From Portulaca oleracea (lineage: Eukaryota; Streptophyta; Magnoliopsida; Caryophyllales; Portulacaceae): a DNA stretch of 64,000 nt. Where the stretch lies: assembly GCA_029582165.1 (NCBI GenBank), contig CM055892.1, forward strand, positions 7,776,754-7,840,753, given 5' to 3'. Shown piece after piece: positions 9,765 to 20,893 of the stretch (positions within the stretch are counted from its first letter, which is position 1; the number at the start of each line of letters is the position of its first letter). Position numbers and translations under genes: made by a program. The notes beneath the pieces are model-generated. The model did no database searches, was not told the DNA's origin, and saw nothing but the letters and a program-made list of their open reading frames with translations.

Positions 9765-12738
9765 ATGGCTCACTTCAAGGAACATCGTGTGCGAGACACC
9801 GTCTATCTTTCAATCGTTGATAAGAAGGAGACTGAGGCGAAGCTTGGCACCCTCATTCATGTTTGTTCCTCCTTATTTCGTCCTAGGGTGGAGAAAATTC
9901 CCATTGCTCCTGTGCCTTGGCTTACATCACCTCTGGTAGTCAAACTTCCCAATGAGATCCCTGATGGTTCCACAGCTTATGCTCTTCGTAGCGCCGGCCA
10001 TAATGAACAATATGATATCAACGCCAAATTCCCTCTTCTTGGACGCAAGATCCTTTCTGATGAATCACAATGGGGAACCAATGTAAGAATATTCGGCGAA
10101 TTCTCTTTCATACCCAAGTATTGGGAGTGGAGTGAACACATTCTTTCATGCTTCGAGTCTCAGTTGAAACGCTGCTCAATTTTCGGTGCAGTGCACACTT
10201 CATTGTACACTTATGAACACGAGTCAAATGTCTTTAGTGCCTTTTGTGAACCTTGGTACCCTGAGACCAATACTTTACACACCATGTTGGGGGAGATGTC
10301 TATTTCCTTATAGGACTTGTACAAACGTGGTGGCCTCCCTATTTACGGAGCAATTTACGATGAAGTAGTGCTCAGCCCATCCGTCTTACTTGGGAAAAAC
10401 AAGCATAAGGGGAGGTTGATTCCTTCTGCCTGCCAATACTTGTTTATTGCATATAGCATATTGGAGAACAGAGAAGATGGAGGTGTGACCTTCGAGCGTT
10501 GGATTACTTTCTGGTGCAAAAAACCCAAGCGTTATGACTCTGTGCCAAGGCGAAGAGCTCGAAGCATAACGCGTATCACCCGCCCTGCCAAGACTCATAA
10601 CCCCACTGGTCACATCCAATTTGAGACTTTAGAGTGGACTCCAGAGAAACTGGAAGTGCTCGACTTATTTATCGGCGTTCATATCTTGTTGGTTGTGCGT
10701 CTTTGTTCTTCCCGAGGACAATCACAAATTAATTCGTCCAGGGACTTTTGAAGTGGCGTCCAAGATGGTGGCTGGACAAACCTTTAGTCTTGTCGTCCCT
10801 GTGTTGGCAAGCATATATTGAGGCTTGAACGATATTTCTAAGACGACTAAACCTTCGTAATCCAAGTCTTATTTCCCAACCCACTACTTAAAGAGTTGGA
10901 TCGCCAGTTACTTCAAAACACATTTTGGGTTTGAACAATATCCACCTGGACCTTCCATGGTAGAGCACTCGGGTTATGGTGGAGAAAAATACATTGAAGA
11001 TGGCTACGAGCTCCTTCATGAGGGAATGTCTGCGGATCTAGGTTGTACAATGTTCAACAAAAACAAGAATGATACTTTTGAGGATGTCAAGAGTTTGGAC
11101 CCAGAGAGGTTTTGTTATGTTATCGCTCTCCGTTCGGGCTTCTTGCCTCTCCGACGTGGTCGATCATTTTACATCGAGCCTTATAATCCCCACTGTTTCG
11201 CCAGACAGTTTGGTTGTATCAAGAAGTTCCTGGTGTGCTTAAAAGCGATCCCCGCACTCGCACAGTGTCATCCACTGATGCCCTGAGTTATTGGACTGTG
11301 TTGATGTCTAGAGGATCTCACCCGTCAATCACTTTACCCAGTCGCTCCTTACACCTTCATGATTTTGTCACCAGGGAATACAACGACTAGTGGCACAAGG
11401 TGACGGTGCGCGACCTCAGAACCAACGTCGATGGCCTCAAACCCAAGAAAAAGAAGGTAAATGTCGCCCATGTAGATCCTGAAGTGGAGCGAGCTGGTGA
11501 GCTCATGGATGCTGACCCTGACATCCAAGAAGAGAGCATAGCGAATGATGATGATAGTGACCCAGACTCTGAGCAAAACTTTAAACGTCGAGGGTACAAG
11601 AAACGCAAGGTCAACACTGTGCAACCCCTGAGGCCATCTCTTGACGGAGACTTTTTTGACGACGTGCAATGTTATTCAAGCACATCAAATCTCGAGGAAG
11701 TAATCATGCTCATTTTCACAAATTTTTTTTATATACCTATCTTCATAGCCCCATGCCTAATCCTTTATTTTTTTTAAACAGATTGGCACTTTTGACTTAG
11801 TTGACCATCCTACTGTCGTGGTAGACGAACAATTGCTTGAGGCTGCTAATGTTGCCCCCAAATTACCTACCCCTAAAGCAGATTCTCGCAATGGCAAGGA
11901 TATTGAGTCAGTGAGGAGGGCGGCGTCATCATCTACAGCTGATCCACCCGTGGACAATGGTGAGACTTTACCTGATTCTTCTACATGTAACGAGCACTCG
12001 GTCGAGGGGCCAACTTCTCTTGTGTTAGCGGCGAGGAAGATAGCTCCTAATGTAGGGAAGATCGTGACTAGCGGGCTTGGCAATCGAGCTCTTATTGTCG
12101 TGCCTACCACGTCTATTGTTTCCCTTCGGCCAGGGCCTCATTCTCAGAATGTCTTCGTGGAGGGCATAAGAGCCATGGGAGCTCAATTACTAGCCAATCT
12201 TAAAAAAGCAGCACTCGAAGATGTCCCTAAGGTATATGAAGGGGCCCCGGTTGTATTCAATCTATATATTAAGGTGCTCAAAGGTGATCCTGATCCTTTA
12301 AGGAAGAAGGCGGATGGTTATGTGAGCAATGTGGCCGCCTTTTTAGCCTTACAGCGAGCGGTTTCCACTGGCGTCATCCCGACGATTTTAACTGGGAAAG
12401 ATCTGCTTGCGTCGCACAAGTTGAGCAGGCGCAGTCCGACCTCTTTAAAGCAAAGGGAGAGATTGATGGTTTGAGGGAGGAGCTTTGTGATGCCATTAGC
12501 CGAGCAATTTCGCCTTGCTTGTGAGAAGGTAAAACGAGTTCGTGAGGATCTTGAAGCCAAGTCAGCCTTTGTGACTACTATTGAAGTACAGGTTGCTGAG
12601 AGGGAGCGAACTCTTGCGGAACTTGATGTTGTGCCTGTCTTATCACAAGAGGAAGTCGACGAGCTAGCAAGACACGAACGAACCGCGATAGAGCAGCGCT
12701 CTTCGCTCAAGCCCGATGACTGGATGCTTGATGACTGA
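9765..12738 (+). pseudogene. Antisense plant-mobile-domain (PMD) gene of the Tat element
   Basis: Encoded opposite to gag-pol, between integrase and the tandem array. The first exon begins MAHFKEHRVRDTV at 9765, just after a splice-acceptor-like CTGTTGCAG. It contains the PMD signature blocks YWEWSEHIL, NTLHTMLGEMSISL, GGLPIYGAIYDE and EPYNPHCFARQFG. A TGG-to-TAG change (10311-10313) interrupts SL(W)DLYK, and frames break near 10700. A charged nuclear-type region follows (KPKKKKVN, KRRGYKKRKV at 11400-11640). An 82-bp intron (11700-11781) rejoins in phase. The C-terminal part (12487-12738) is rich in Glu/Arg/Leu and looks coiled-coil. PMD ORFs are known passengers of Tat elements; their function is unknown. 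Confidence 0.8.
11700..11781 (+). other. Intron of the antisense PMD gene
   Basis: GT at 11700-11701 and a T-rich tract ending AAACAG at 11781. Removing it joins ..LEE to IGTFDLVDHP in phase 0, and both flanks are open. Confidence 0.6.
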
Positions 12739-13237
12739 GTGGGCTATGTCTGATTGAGCAACATTGTTGATTGTTTAATTCTTCAGCACTTTGTATTAAC
12801 AACTTTTGAATGTTGTTCATTCAATAATAAGATTGCCTTTACTTTTCTTTTGGCTTGTCATCTCTTTATCGATTTAATTGTGCTTAATCATCATGTTCAT
12901 CAAGTTGCACGAAGACTATAACAATCAAATCAAATCATAATGTATCTCAACAAATAAACAAACAATTGTTCATTTATTTATTTAGCCTTTCACAGTTTAT
13001 ACTCTTGCGGGCCAGGAGTATTACATTTTTGTTTTGTTTTGTTTTACCGTACACAGTTTATACTCTTGCAGGCCAGGAGTATTACAATGATGAGAAACAA
13101 CTAAACTAAAAATAAAGATTTTTTTTTGTGTAAACAGTTTATGCTCTTATTTGGGAGCTACAACAATGAAAAGAAAAAGATTTTTTTTTTGGTGAGTAGT
13201 TTAGGCTCTTGCTCAGGAGCTAACAAACATCGCTCCT
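12739..13237. other. Region between the PMD gene and integrase, with short repeats
   Basis: This is the shared 3' region of two converging genes. It contains four imperfect copies of CAGTTTATACTCTTGCGGGC (starts about 12993, 13054, 13135 and 13196), separated by T-rich or A-rich tracts. No coding frame. Confidence 0.65.
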
Positions 13238-14308
13238 TCATGGGTAGTAGGCTTTCAAGAACTTGGCATTAACTGGCCCCACCAAAACTCCTTCGTCGTC
13301 CACTATCTTGTACGCGCCGTTTGTGTAGACTTCACGAGCAATATATGGGCCATCCCAGTTGGATACAAACTTGCTCTTGCTCTTATGCGTCATGATGATT
13401 GGTCTTCGCATCGCCATTACCAAGTCTCCTACTTGAAATGATCGCGACTTAACCTTTTTGTTAAATGCGTGAGACAGACGTGCCTGGTAGCACTCTAACT
13501 TCTGTTGCGCCAACAATCTCTTCTCATCCAAAGCCTCTAACTCATCCAGCCGGAGTTTGTGGTTTTCGTCCTCAGTTAACCCTTCTTGTACAGCTAGGCA
13601 TAAAGAAGGTATTTCAATTTCTAAAGGTAGGACGACTTCGACTCCATACACCAAGGCGTAGGGCGTCGATTGGGTTGGCATTTTGTAGGTGGTGCGGTAA
13701 GTCCATAAAGCTTCTCCGAGTTTTTCATGCCAATCCCTCTTGGACTTTGTCACCACCTTTTTCAGCAACTTGCACAATGTCTTGTTGAACGCTTCTACCA
13801 AACCATTTGCATGTGCATTGTACATCGAAGATTTATGCTGAGTGAATTTGAACTTCTCAGATAGATTGGTCATCAGCTTGTTATAGAACGGTTTTCCGTT
13901 ATCGGTGATGATATATCGGGGCACGCCATATCGATAGATGATGTGTGTCCGAATGAAGTCAACCACATTCTCTTTTGTCAGCTCCTTTAGTGCAACTGCT
14001 TCTGCCCATTTACAGAAATAGTCAGTAGCGGCTAGGATGTACAAGTGTCCTGCGAAAGATTTTGGAGTCAAGGGTCCAACGATGTCAAATCTCCATGCTT
14101 CAAAGGGCCATGATATGACTATAGGATGCAGCGGTTCTGGCGGTTGGTGCATTAAGTTGGCGTGAAGCTGACATGCCTCACACCTCTTTGCGTGGTCAAT
14201 GCAGTCTTGCACCATGGTTGACCAATAATAGCCCATCCTTTTGACCCGGTCATGTAGTTTGGGTCCTGACTGGTGTGTGTCGCACACACCCGAATGTGCT
14301 TCCTTCAT
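13238..14308 (-). CDS. Tat integrase (intact domain)
   Basis: A 356-codon frame. An N-terminal HHCC-type zinc-binding region (H5, H12, C43, C46) precedes the catalytic core: D75 (WRFDIVGP), D136 (IITDNGKPF) and E172 (NGLVEAFNK), a D,D35E triad. The C-terminal part (FQVGDLVM .. KFVSNWDGPYIA) matches the usual DNA-binding end. Integrase inserts the cDNA into the genome in the nucleus. The domain has no stop, unlike most of the rest of this pol. It lies directly downstream of the archaeal-type RNase H and would normally be cleaved from the same polyprotein. Confidence 0.93.
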   Translation of the reverse strand: MKEAHSGVCDTHQSGPKLHDRVKRMGYYWSTMVQDCIDHAKRCEACQLHANLMHQPPEPLHPIVISWPFEAWRFDIVGPLTPKSFAGHLYILAATDYFCKWAEAVALKELTKENVVDFIRTHIIYRYGVPRYIITDNGKPFYNKLMTNLSEKFKFTQHKSSMYNAHANGLVEAFNKTLCKLLKKVVTKSKRDWHEKLGEALWTYRTTYKMPTQSTPYALVYGVEVVLPLEIEIPSLCLAVQEGLTEDENHKLRLDELEALDEKRLLAQQKLECYQARLSHAFNKKVKSRSFQVGDLVMAMRRPIIMTHKSKSKFVSNWDGPYIAREVYTNGAYKIVDDEGVLVGPVNAKFLKAYYP

Positions 14309-14341
14309 GACCTAGTTTGCTTCTTCATCTAGACAACGTAG

Positions 14342-15396
14342 CTAAAGGCCAAGGAATGAGCGTCGATACAGCGTCCCTTTGTAATAAAGAAAACATGATG
14401 CTCTTCTTTGGATCCCAATCCTGTGTCTCGCATCATTCGGTAGCTTCCCATGCTCCAAGTAGTCAATCAATGGTTGGCGCCAATCTTCTTTTTCTACTTC
14501 AAACATAGAAACTGCATTTATCCCTTCCACGAACTCACCTTCTGGTAGTGCGACCACCCACTTGCCACATACCGGAATCTTGAGATCTTCCTCTGCCCCC
14601 AGTGCTAAAGTGGCTGCAAGACCTGGGAGCGCGTTAGCCATCTTGTTGGCACTCCTAGGTTGTAGCTCCACTAGGTTTAAGCTATTTAGGATTTGTGAAG
14701 CATACTTGTGGTACGGAACCAAATCCTCCTTCTTGACTTCATACTCATTGAGAAGCTGGCTGATGACTAGCTTAGAGTCACCATACACATCAAGATTCTT
14801 AACTCCCACCTCTATGGCCATTTGGAGTCCTAGTATGAGTGTTTGGTATTCATCCATATTGTCGGAGCATGATTGGGTAAGAACGAACGAGTACGGAAGG
14901 ATATGTCTCTCAGGGCAGACAAGAACTACTCCTGCTCCAGCACCGTCATGTCGTGCGGCACCGTCGAAATACATTTCCCATGGCGGCATCACGTCGACGA
15001 AGAATACTTCCTCCCCCGGTAGTTCATCGTTCAGTTCCCAATCGTCGGGAATTGGATGATCAGCTAGAAAGTCCGCCACGCTTGTCCCTTGACAGCCTTT
15101 TGTGGTACACACACAATATCATATTGTTCTAAAATAACGGCCCACTTTGCTAGTCGTCCACTAAGTACTGGCCTTGACAGGATGTACTTGATTGGGTCAG
15201 CCTTTGATATCACTCGAACCGTATGTGCTTGCATATAGTGCCTTAACTTTTGCACAGCAAACATAAGGGCCATGCACATCTTGTCAATTGAGGATAGTTC
15301 AACTCAGCCCCAACGAAGGTCCGACTCAAGTAGTAGAGAGCCCTTTCCTTGCCATCTTCATTCTCTTGAGCACACAATGCACCTAACGACTTTTCT
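14342..15396 (-). pseudogene. Tat RNase H plus archaeal-type RNase H (aRNH)
   Basis: The first part (about 15279-15064, broken) reads MCMALMFAVQKLRHYMQAH, the usual RT-linked RNase H end. After a frame change the 256-codon frame 15112-14342 holds the second RNase H. It has YFDGAARHDGAGAG (first Asp), DEYQTLILGLQMA (Glu) and VYGDSKLVISQL (Asp). The final acidic residue, normally in an ADALA-type block, reads NKMANALPGL here, with Asn in place of Asp, so this copy may be inactive. The double RNase H is characteristic of the Tat lineage. The enzymes degrade the RNA strand during reverse transcription. Confidence 0.85.
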
Positions 15397-17148
15397 TACG
15401 AAACAATGTACAAGATTAGAGGTTTGCCCGGAATCGGTGCTCCTAAAACGGGTGGACTTGACAGATATTTCTTGATACTCTCGAAGGCTTTTCGACAAGA
15501 TTCATCCCATTCAAATGGTGCGCCCTTTTTCATCAAGTGACTGAATGGATGACAATGACCCGCCAGGTTGGATATGAACCACCTCATATATGCTAATCTA
15601 CCTTGTAGACCACGCAACTCCTTAAGATTCTTGGGTTCGGGCATTTCTTGGATGGCTTTGACTTTAGCCTGATCAATCTCGATGCCCTTGTGTCGCACGA
15701 CAAAGCCCAAGAATTTTCCAGAAGTAACACCGAACGCGCACTTCAATGGGTTCATTTTCAGCTGGTACTTTTGAAGCCTCTCGAAAATTCCACGAAGATC
15801 ATTCAAGTGGTCATTCCTTCTTGATTTAACTACTAAATCATCAACATAGCACTCGACTGTTTTATGTAACATCTCATCAAAGATGCGTTGTATCGCCCTT
15901 TGATATGTTGCTCCAGCATTCTTCAATCCAAAGGGCATTACTTTGTAACAAAATATGCCTTTTTGGTGTGCGGAAAGCAGTGGCTTCTTGGTCTTCGGGC
16001 GCCATGTGAATTTGGTTGTACCCTGTCGTACAATCCATGAAGGATAAGGCCTCGTGTCTGGTGGTAGAGTCGATCATGAGCTCAGTGACGGGCAATGGGA
16101 AGTCATCTTTCGGGCATGCCTCATTGAGGTCCCGAAAATCCACACAAACACGAAGTTGACCATTCTTCTTTCTCACCGGGACGATGTTGGCGATCCATGT
16201 ATGATACTTCACCTCCCGAATAAATCCAGCCTCGATGAGCTTGCTCACTTCCTTTTCAATTTCCGGCACTAACTCTGGACGAAAGCGTCGTTGAGGTTGC
16301 TTCTTAGGAGATACTCCTCTCTTGATGGATAAGCAATGAACGACCACTTTCGGGTCCAACCCAGACATTTCTTGATAACTCCACGCGAATACATCCTTGT
16401 ACTCAGATAGAAGTATGAAGTACGCCTCTTCCTCTGCGGGTGAGAGTAAAGAGCTAACATATATGGGCCTTGGGTTCTCCATGGTTCCGAGATTCAACTC
16501 CTTTAACTTGTCCACTGTAGCTTGCCCCCCGTCTTCCAAGTTTTGCGGAGTTTCTGCAAGCTCAATCTCTGCGTCCGAGTTGTCGCGTTCATGGACAGTG
16601 ACATGGTTTGAGGAAACCTGTTCTTCTTGCTCATCACCCTTATTTGTATCCCCTTGGGTGACATGACCTGTGAGTACCACTGTGCGTCTCTTCACTCTCA
16701 CCGAACCATCGGTCTTTACATCCAAAGTAGATATGCGCTTCATGCGAGAAGGGATAGTACTTTGGATCTCATTTATCTCACCTAGGCGACTGAAAACAGG
16801 GCCTTTTTCTTTTTGTTGAGGCAAAGACGATGTCGCCTCATTTACTTTGATCCAAGAGAAAACCAAAGGTTTAGACTTCACACTTGCCTCCGACCTTGGT
16901 AAGGAAAAGAGCTTCGGAGTCTCTCGTACTCTGATCCTGGCAAACACAGAAGGACGATCCCTGTGGGTGGATGGTTGGAGTTTATCAAAGACAGACTGTC
17001 TCTGGCTATTCTTAGGATCTTCCTCGTCACTTTGGGTGCTCTCTTCTGCTGCGATGTATTGCGCGTTCGCTTGTTTGCTTTTGCGCCTTCCCAAGATTCG
17101 GATAGGCTTTGGTGGTGTATAACCAAGTCCCATCTTGGACACCGCCAT
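15396..17148 (-). pseudogene. Tat reverse transcriptase (frameshifted)
   Basis: The upstream frame (17148-15877) has a ~230-residue linker, then RT from FRPELVPEIEKEVSKLIEAGFI. It continues through VPVRKKNGQLRVCVDFRDLN and LSFMDCTTGYNQIHM. A frameshift near 15960 moves to the frame 15938-15396 with MPFGLKNAGATYQRAIQ, the catalytic YVDDLVVKS and KFLGFVVRHKGIEID. Catalytic aspartates are visible in both parts. The enzyme copies element RNA into cDNA in cytoplasmic particles. The single frameshift prevents a full product from this copy. Confidence 0.9.
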
Positions 17149-17175
17149 TTCACCGCACTGTTCATGTATCTTCTT

Positions 17176-18566
17176 TTATGTCTCATTGACTCCATAGGGT
17201 TTGGCTTCAATCACTTTACCTAAACCGTCTGGCCTGCCGAAGTCGTAACCTGAACTTTTCATTAATCTATAAGCATTTGGATCAAACCCCTCATCTGTGC
17301 GCACTTTAGGTAGGTCACCTTCTTCTCGAGATAATCTCTCAGAAGAATGAACAAAACCCTCCATAGGCGTCTTGGTGACTCTATGCCTTCCTACCTTGTG
17401 GGTGGGAAGAGCACCTTTCTCTTCGAGGATGCGTCGGTCGGCCCCCTTGAGTTTAATTTCATCCTTGATCACGCCCTCGGGGTTTGCGCATTCACTAAAC
17501 GGTGATTCTCCCTCTTTTCATTAGGATTTGGGGACGTACCTAAGGACTGGTACAATTGGTATAGATGTCCCTGTTGTCTTTGCGACGACAAGTGGAGCGT
17601 CCTCTGGCTCAATGACCCCTTTACCATGTAGCTTCTTCTCAGTGTCCGTATTAATACGTCCACTAGACGACACAAAAGTATCTTTCACCCTCCCCTTGCC
17701 GGTCGAGGATATGGCGTTTGGCATTGTCTCCTTGGGTGTTGTACCTTCTTCGAAGAACTTTGCGTCTACGTCGTGTGATTCAGATTGAGTAAACGGCTTA
17801 GTGTTACCGTTTATCTTCTTCTCGCCATCGCGGTAGTACTTAAGACACTAATGCAATGTTGATGCTACTATTCCATTTTCGTGCAACCAAGGTCGCCCAA
17901 GTAGCAACTTATAGGAGGTCTTAGAGTCTGTGACATGGAAAAGTGCTGACGTCGATAGGTCTCTGATCGTTAGCTCCAAGCGAATCATCCCCATCGCGCG
18001 CTGACCCTCTAAGTTGAAACCGTAGTGCGACTCTTGGACAACTCTTCGACAGTAATGCCCAAGTCATTCATGGTATACTTGGGCATAATGTTGACTGCTG
18101 AACCTACATCTACCAGCATGCGCTTGAACTTTTGCTCTCTAATGTATCCACTAACGAACAACGGACGATTGTGTGGGTTGGACCCGAGCAACAAGTCATC
18201 ATCAGAAAATGTAACTGTCGTGTTACACATGGTGCATTGAGCTAAACCCATGTCAAGTTCGTCGCTATATTGCACTTTGTCAGTGTATAACTTTGCATGT
18301 TGTAGAGCAACAACCATTTGCTCACACATCTCTTTAGGTAGATGAAAGACTTGTTTCCAGCTCAGGCGCTCCGGTAAAGCCTCCAAGAAGTTGACAACTT
18401 TGTCGTCTCTTTTTTGGGTGTCGCCCTCTCCAATGCTCAGCCTTTCATCTTCTTCCTTGTCCTCAACTTCGGAACACGAGGAAATGTTGACACTGGCGGT
18501 GGTAGGGAAATCCTCTAGGAAGGTGACCGTGCAATTAACTTCTGTCGCATCATCCAAGTCCAACAC
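17176..18566 (-). pseudogene. Tat protease and protease-RT linker (degenerate)
   Basis: The 18566-18009 frame ends with an aspartic-protease region: FVSGYIREQKFKRMLVDVGS and VNIMPKYTMNDLGI. The usual Asp-Gly-Gly/Thr is replaced by DVGS, so the active-site loop is altered. Similarity resumes at about 17890 (SYKLLLGRPWLHENGIV, the end of retropepsin). It continues as a poorly conserved linker with stops at about 17850, 17521 and 17469. The protease would cut the gag-pol polyprotein. Confidence 0.75.
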
Positions 18567-18587
18567 GATGACTCCCTCCTTAGCTAG

Positions 18588-20241
18588 CTACATTATGTGC
18601 TCCTTAAGGGTGATGCATTTTTCTAGAGGGTGACTAACGACCCTATGATATGGACAATACCTCGGATCATTAACTTTCCCAACTTCTTCGGGACGTTTTG
18701 AGGGAGGTAGCTCAATAACCCCCTTCTCCAACAAATCATCCAACATCCCCGCCAAGTCTGAGTCAGGAAACAGATATTTCTTTTCATGTAGCTCCTTTAA
18801 TGTAGGACGCTTCTTTCTAGTGTCTCGCGCTACAAAACTCCTTTTTTCTTCCACCTTTGATTTCCCTGAAATCCGGACTGGTTCATTTGTCGAGACTGTC
18901 ATGGATTCCCTTTCGAGTTCTTGGAAGGCTTGACACTCTTCTTTAGATCACCCCTATCTCTCTTTGGCTCAAAGGAGGAGGATGTGGACTTACCGCGTCG
19001 GTTGGCTATTGTGATTTCCATGTCATGATCCTTGGTTGCCAACTCCCGGAAGGTTCTCAGCTTACTTATTTGCAAGACATAGAGCAAGTCCCAATTCATA
19101 CCATTGGCACAACGGCTGAAGCCTCAGACAAGCGGTCTTTGCACTCGACGCTGAGCGCGCGCCACCGGTTGATGTAGTCAAGAACTGGTTCATTTGTCCA
19201 TTGCTTAGTGTTTGTCAACTCAGTCATGCTGATAATTCTTTGAGTACTATAGAACATATTCAGGAATTCTTGTTCCATCTGTTCCCAACTATCAATGGAT
19301 TCGGGTTCTAAGTCAGTATACCAATCAAAAGCGGTACCTTTTAATGTGCGGACAAATTGTTTCACTAACATATCACCATCGATACCCGCATTGTTGCACG
19401 TCTCGATGAAGTGTGCAACATGTTGCTTCGGGTTCCCCTTTCCTTCGAATTGGACAAACTTTGGGGGTTGGTACCCACGAGGCATGCGAAGGGCGTCAAT
19501 CCTCTTCATGTATAGTTTGGTGTACAGATGAGTCCGCGTCACGCCTCCCCCTAATTGAGCATTCATCGCATTCGCCACCAAGTTCTGGATTTGCTCTACA
19601 GATAAAGAACTTGAGCCTGAGTCTTCCTTCTTCTCTTTTTCTTCATCAGAATCCCCGTGATTGGATCCCTTGTCAGAATCCTCATCTCTTGAGCTAATGA
19701 CATAGTTATTAGCGGGTCGCTTTTCTAACTTCTTTGTCAGCTTCTTAATCCGTTCATCTTAGCGCTTGATATACTCGGTTTTCTCCTCGCTTTCTCTCTC
19801 AAGTCTAGCCAAGACGGCCTTCATAGTTTTAAACTCTTCTTCATAGTTGATAGCTCCAGTGGCAACGAATTTAGTGTCGAAATGTGAGAGCGTGTCATCT
19901 GGAGACTTCAGCATTTCTCTGTCGCTCTCATAACCTTCAGTTTCTTCATCAAATAGTCGCGCCACAAACTCCATGTGACAGTGAAGTTCGTCCATCCACT
20001 AAGCGGATGCTTCGTTTGTAGGGACTTGAATAGATTTCTCTCCATGTGACAGTGAAGTTCGTCCATCAACAATATGCGATGACACAATCACATCAGTTTG
20101 TTTCTGGGCCTCCATAGCAGCGATCTTGGCTATCCTTATTGTGACTACTCCATTGGACGTCATACTAGCAGTTGCTGACCCTTGGGATTTGGACGGAATT
20201 GATTTCTTCGAAAAAGGAGGGATGTTACTGCTAGGAGCCAT
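18588..20241 (-). pseudogene. Tat gag (two in-frame stops, frameshifts)
   Basis: It starts MAPSSNIPPF at 20241, just inside the 5' LTR and primer site. The frame continues through stops at about 19999 and 19759 to the retrotransposon gag core (19581-19096): KFVQFEGKGNPKQHVAHFIE, VKQFVRTLKGTAFDWY and EFLNMFYSTQR. Frames then shift at about 19097 and 18900 into MNWDLLYVLQISKL and the RPTLKELHEKKYLFPDSDL block. A CPYHRVVSHPLEKC motif at about 18640 is the zinc-finger-like gag end. Gag forms the cytoplasmic particle. Confidence 0.88.
19969..20067. repeat. 28-bp direct repeat inside Tat gag
   Basis: The same 28 bases (starting CTCCATGTGACAGTG) occur at 19969-19996 and 20040-20067, 71 bp apart. 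Because 71 is not a multiple of three, the two copies are read in different frames. The duplication lies beside the first in-frame stop. Confidence 0.85.
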
Positions 20242-20297
20242 GTCTTCTTTGATTGATGAGCGATTTGTTTTTGGAGAAAGAGATGAGAGGAAGAGAA

Positions 20298-20320
20298 GTC
20301 CCACCGAGCATGCCAAAATT
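20298..20320 (-). promoter_or_regulatory. Probable primer binding site of the Tat element
   Basis: On the minus strand the 5' LTR ends ..TACA and is followed by AATTTTGGCATGCTCGGTGG. TGGCATGCTCGG is in the position of a tRNA primer site. I could not match it to a specific tRNA by eye. Confidence 0.5.
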
Positions 20321-20893
20321 TGTAACTACAAATTTTCGAGTCTAAAATAAATAAAGACAAGAAAATAATGGACAAATATAATTTTTGTATTTATATTCAA
20401 AGAATGGGTACAATCTCTATATTTTTTTGTTACAACGCAACAAAAAGAATGAACTCCTCTAATTAGATCTCCAAATATTTGAGTCGATGAAAGACAGGAA
20501 CAACTTCTATCTTCACAGAGTCTTGTGAATTTGATCTCTAGAGCAACGACACTTTGATGTGTCTGTTGTTGGAGTCTAAAGAGAATGTGCTTTTTTTTTT
20601 GTATCAATTTTTTTCGACCCCTTTAATGAAGGAATACCTCTATATTTATAGAGAATATTATCTTGTAGTTGGGCCTTTGACTTGTTAGTCTTCTTGGGCC
20701 GTTGACCAGGCCTGCAGATAAAGTTGACTTGGTAGTCCATTTGAGTTGGTAAATTTGACGGTTGACTTCCATTTGCCGGCTTTTGATTTGGGCCTAATAA
20801 ATTTAATTAATTAATCGGACTAACCCAATTGATTAATTAAAATATTATTATTAATCTCGACACATTATTATTTTATTTTTTTTAGTGCCTACA
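20321..20893 (-). repeat. Tat element 5' LTR
   Basis: Starts TGTAACTACA and ends GTGCCTACA on the plus strand. Minus-strand TATA box at 20643-20650. It is about 20 bp longer than the 3' LTR because of an inserted ATTAATCTCGACACATT-like stretch near its end. Confidence 0.9.

Larger units (their letters stand above)
2156..20893 (-). mobile_element. Ty3/gypsy Tat-lineage LTR retrotransposon with antisense plant-mobile-domain ORF
   Basis: Bounded by LTRs (2156-2707 and 20321-20893) and a perfect 5-bp TSD CATTG (2151-2155 and 20894-20898). It spans 18.7 kb including element A, about 14.7 kb without it. Coding order on the minus strand is gag, protease, RT, RNase H, archaeal-type RNase H, integrase; the second RNase H and the YVDDLVVKS RT motif are hallmarks of the Tat lineage. 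A plus-strand plant-mobile-domain gene and a tandem array lie between integrase and the 3' LTR. By eye the LTRs differ at about 5% of positions, mostly transitions, so this is not a very recent insertion. Several stops and frameshifts make the copy defective. Confidence 0.93.
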
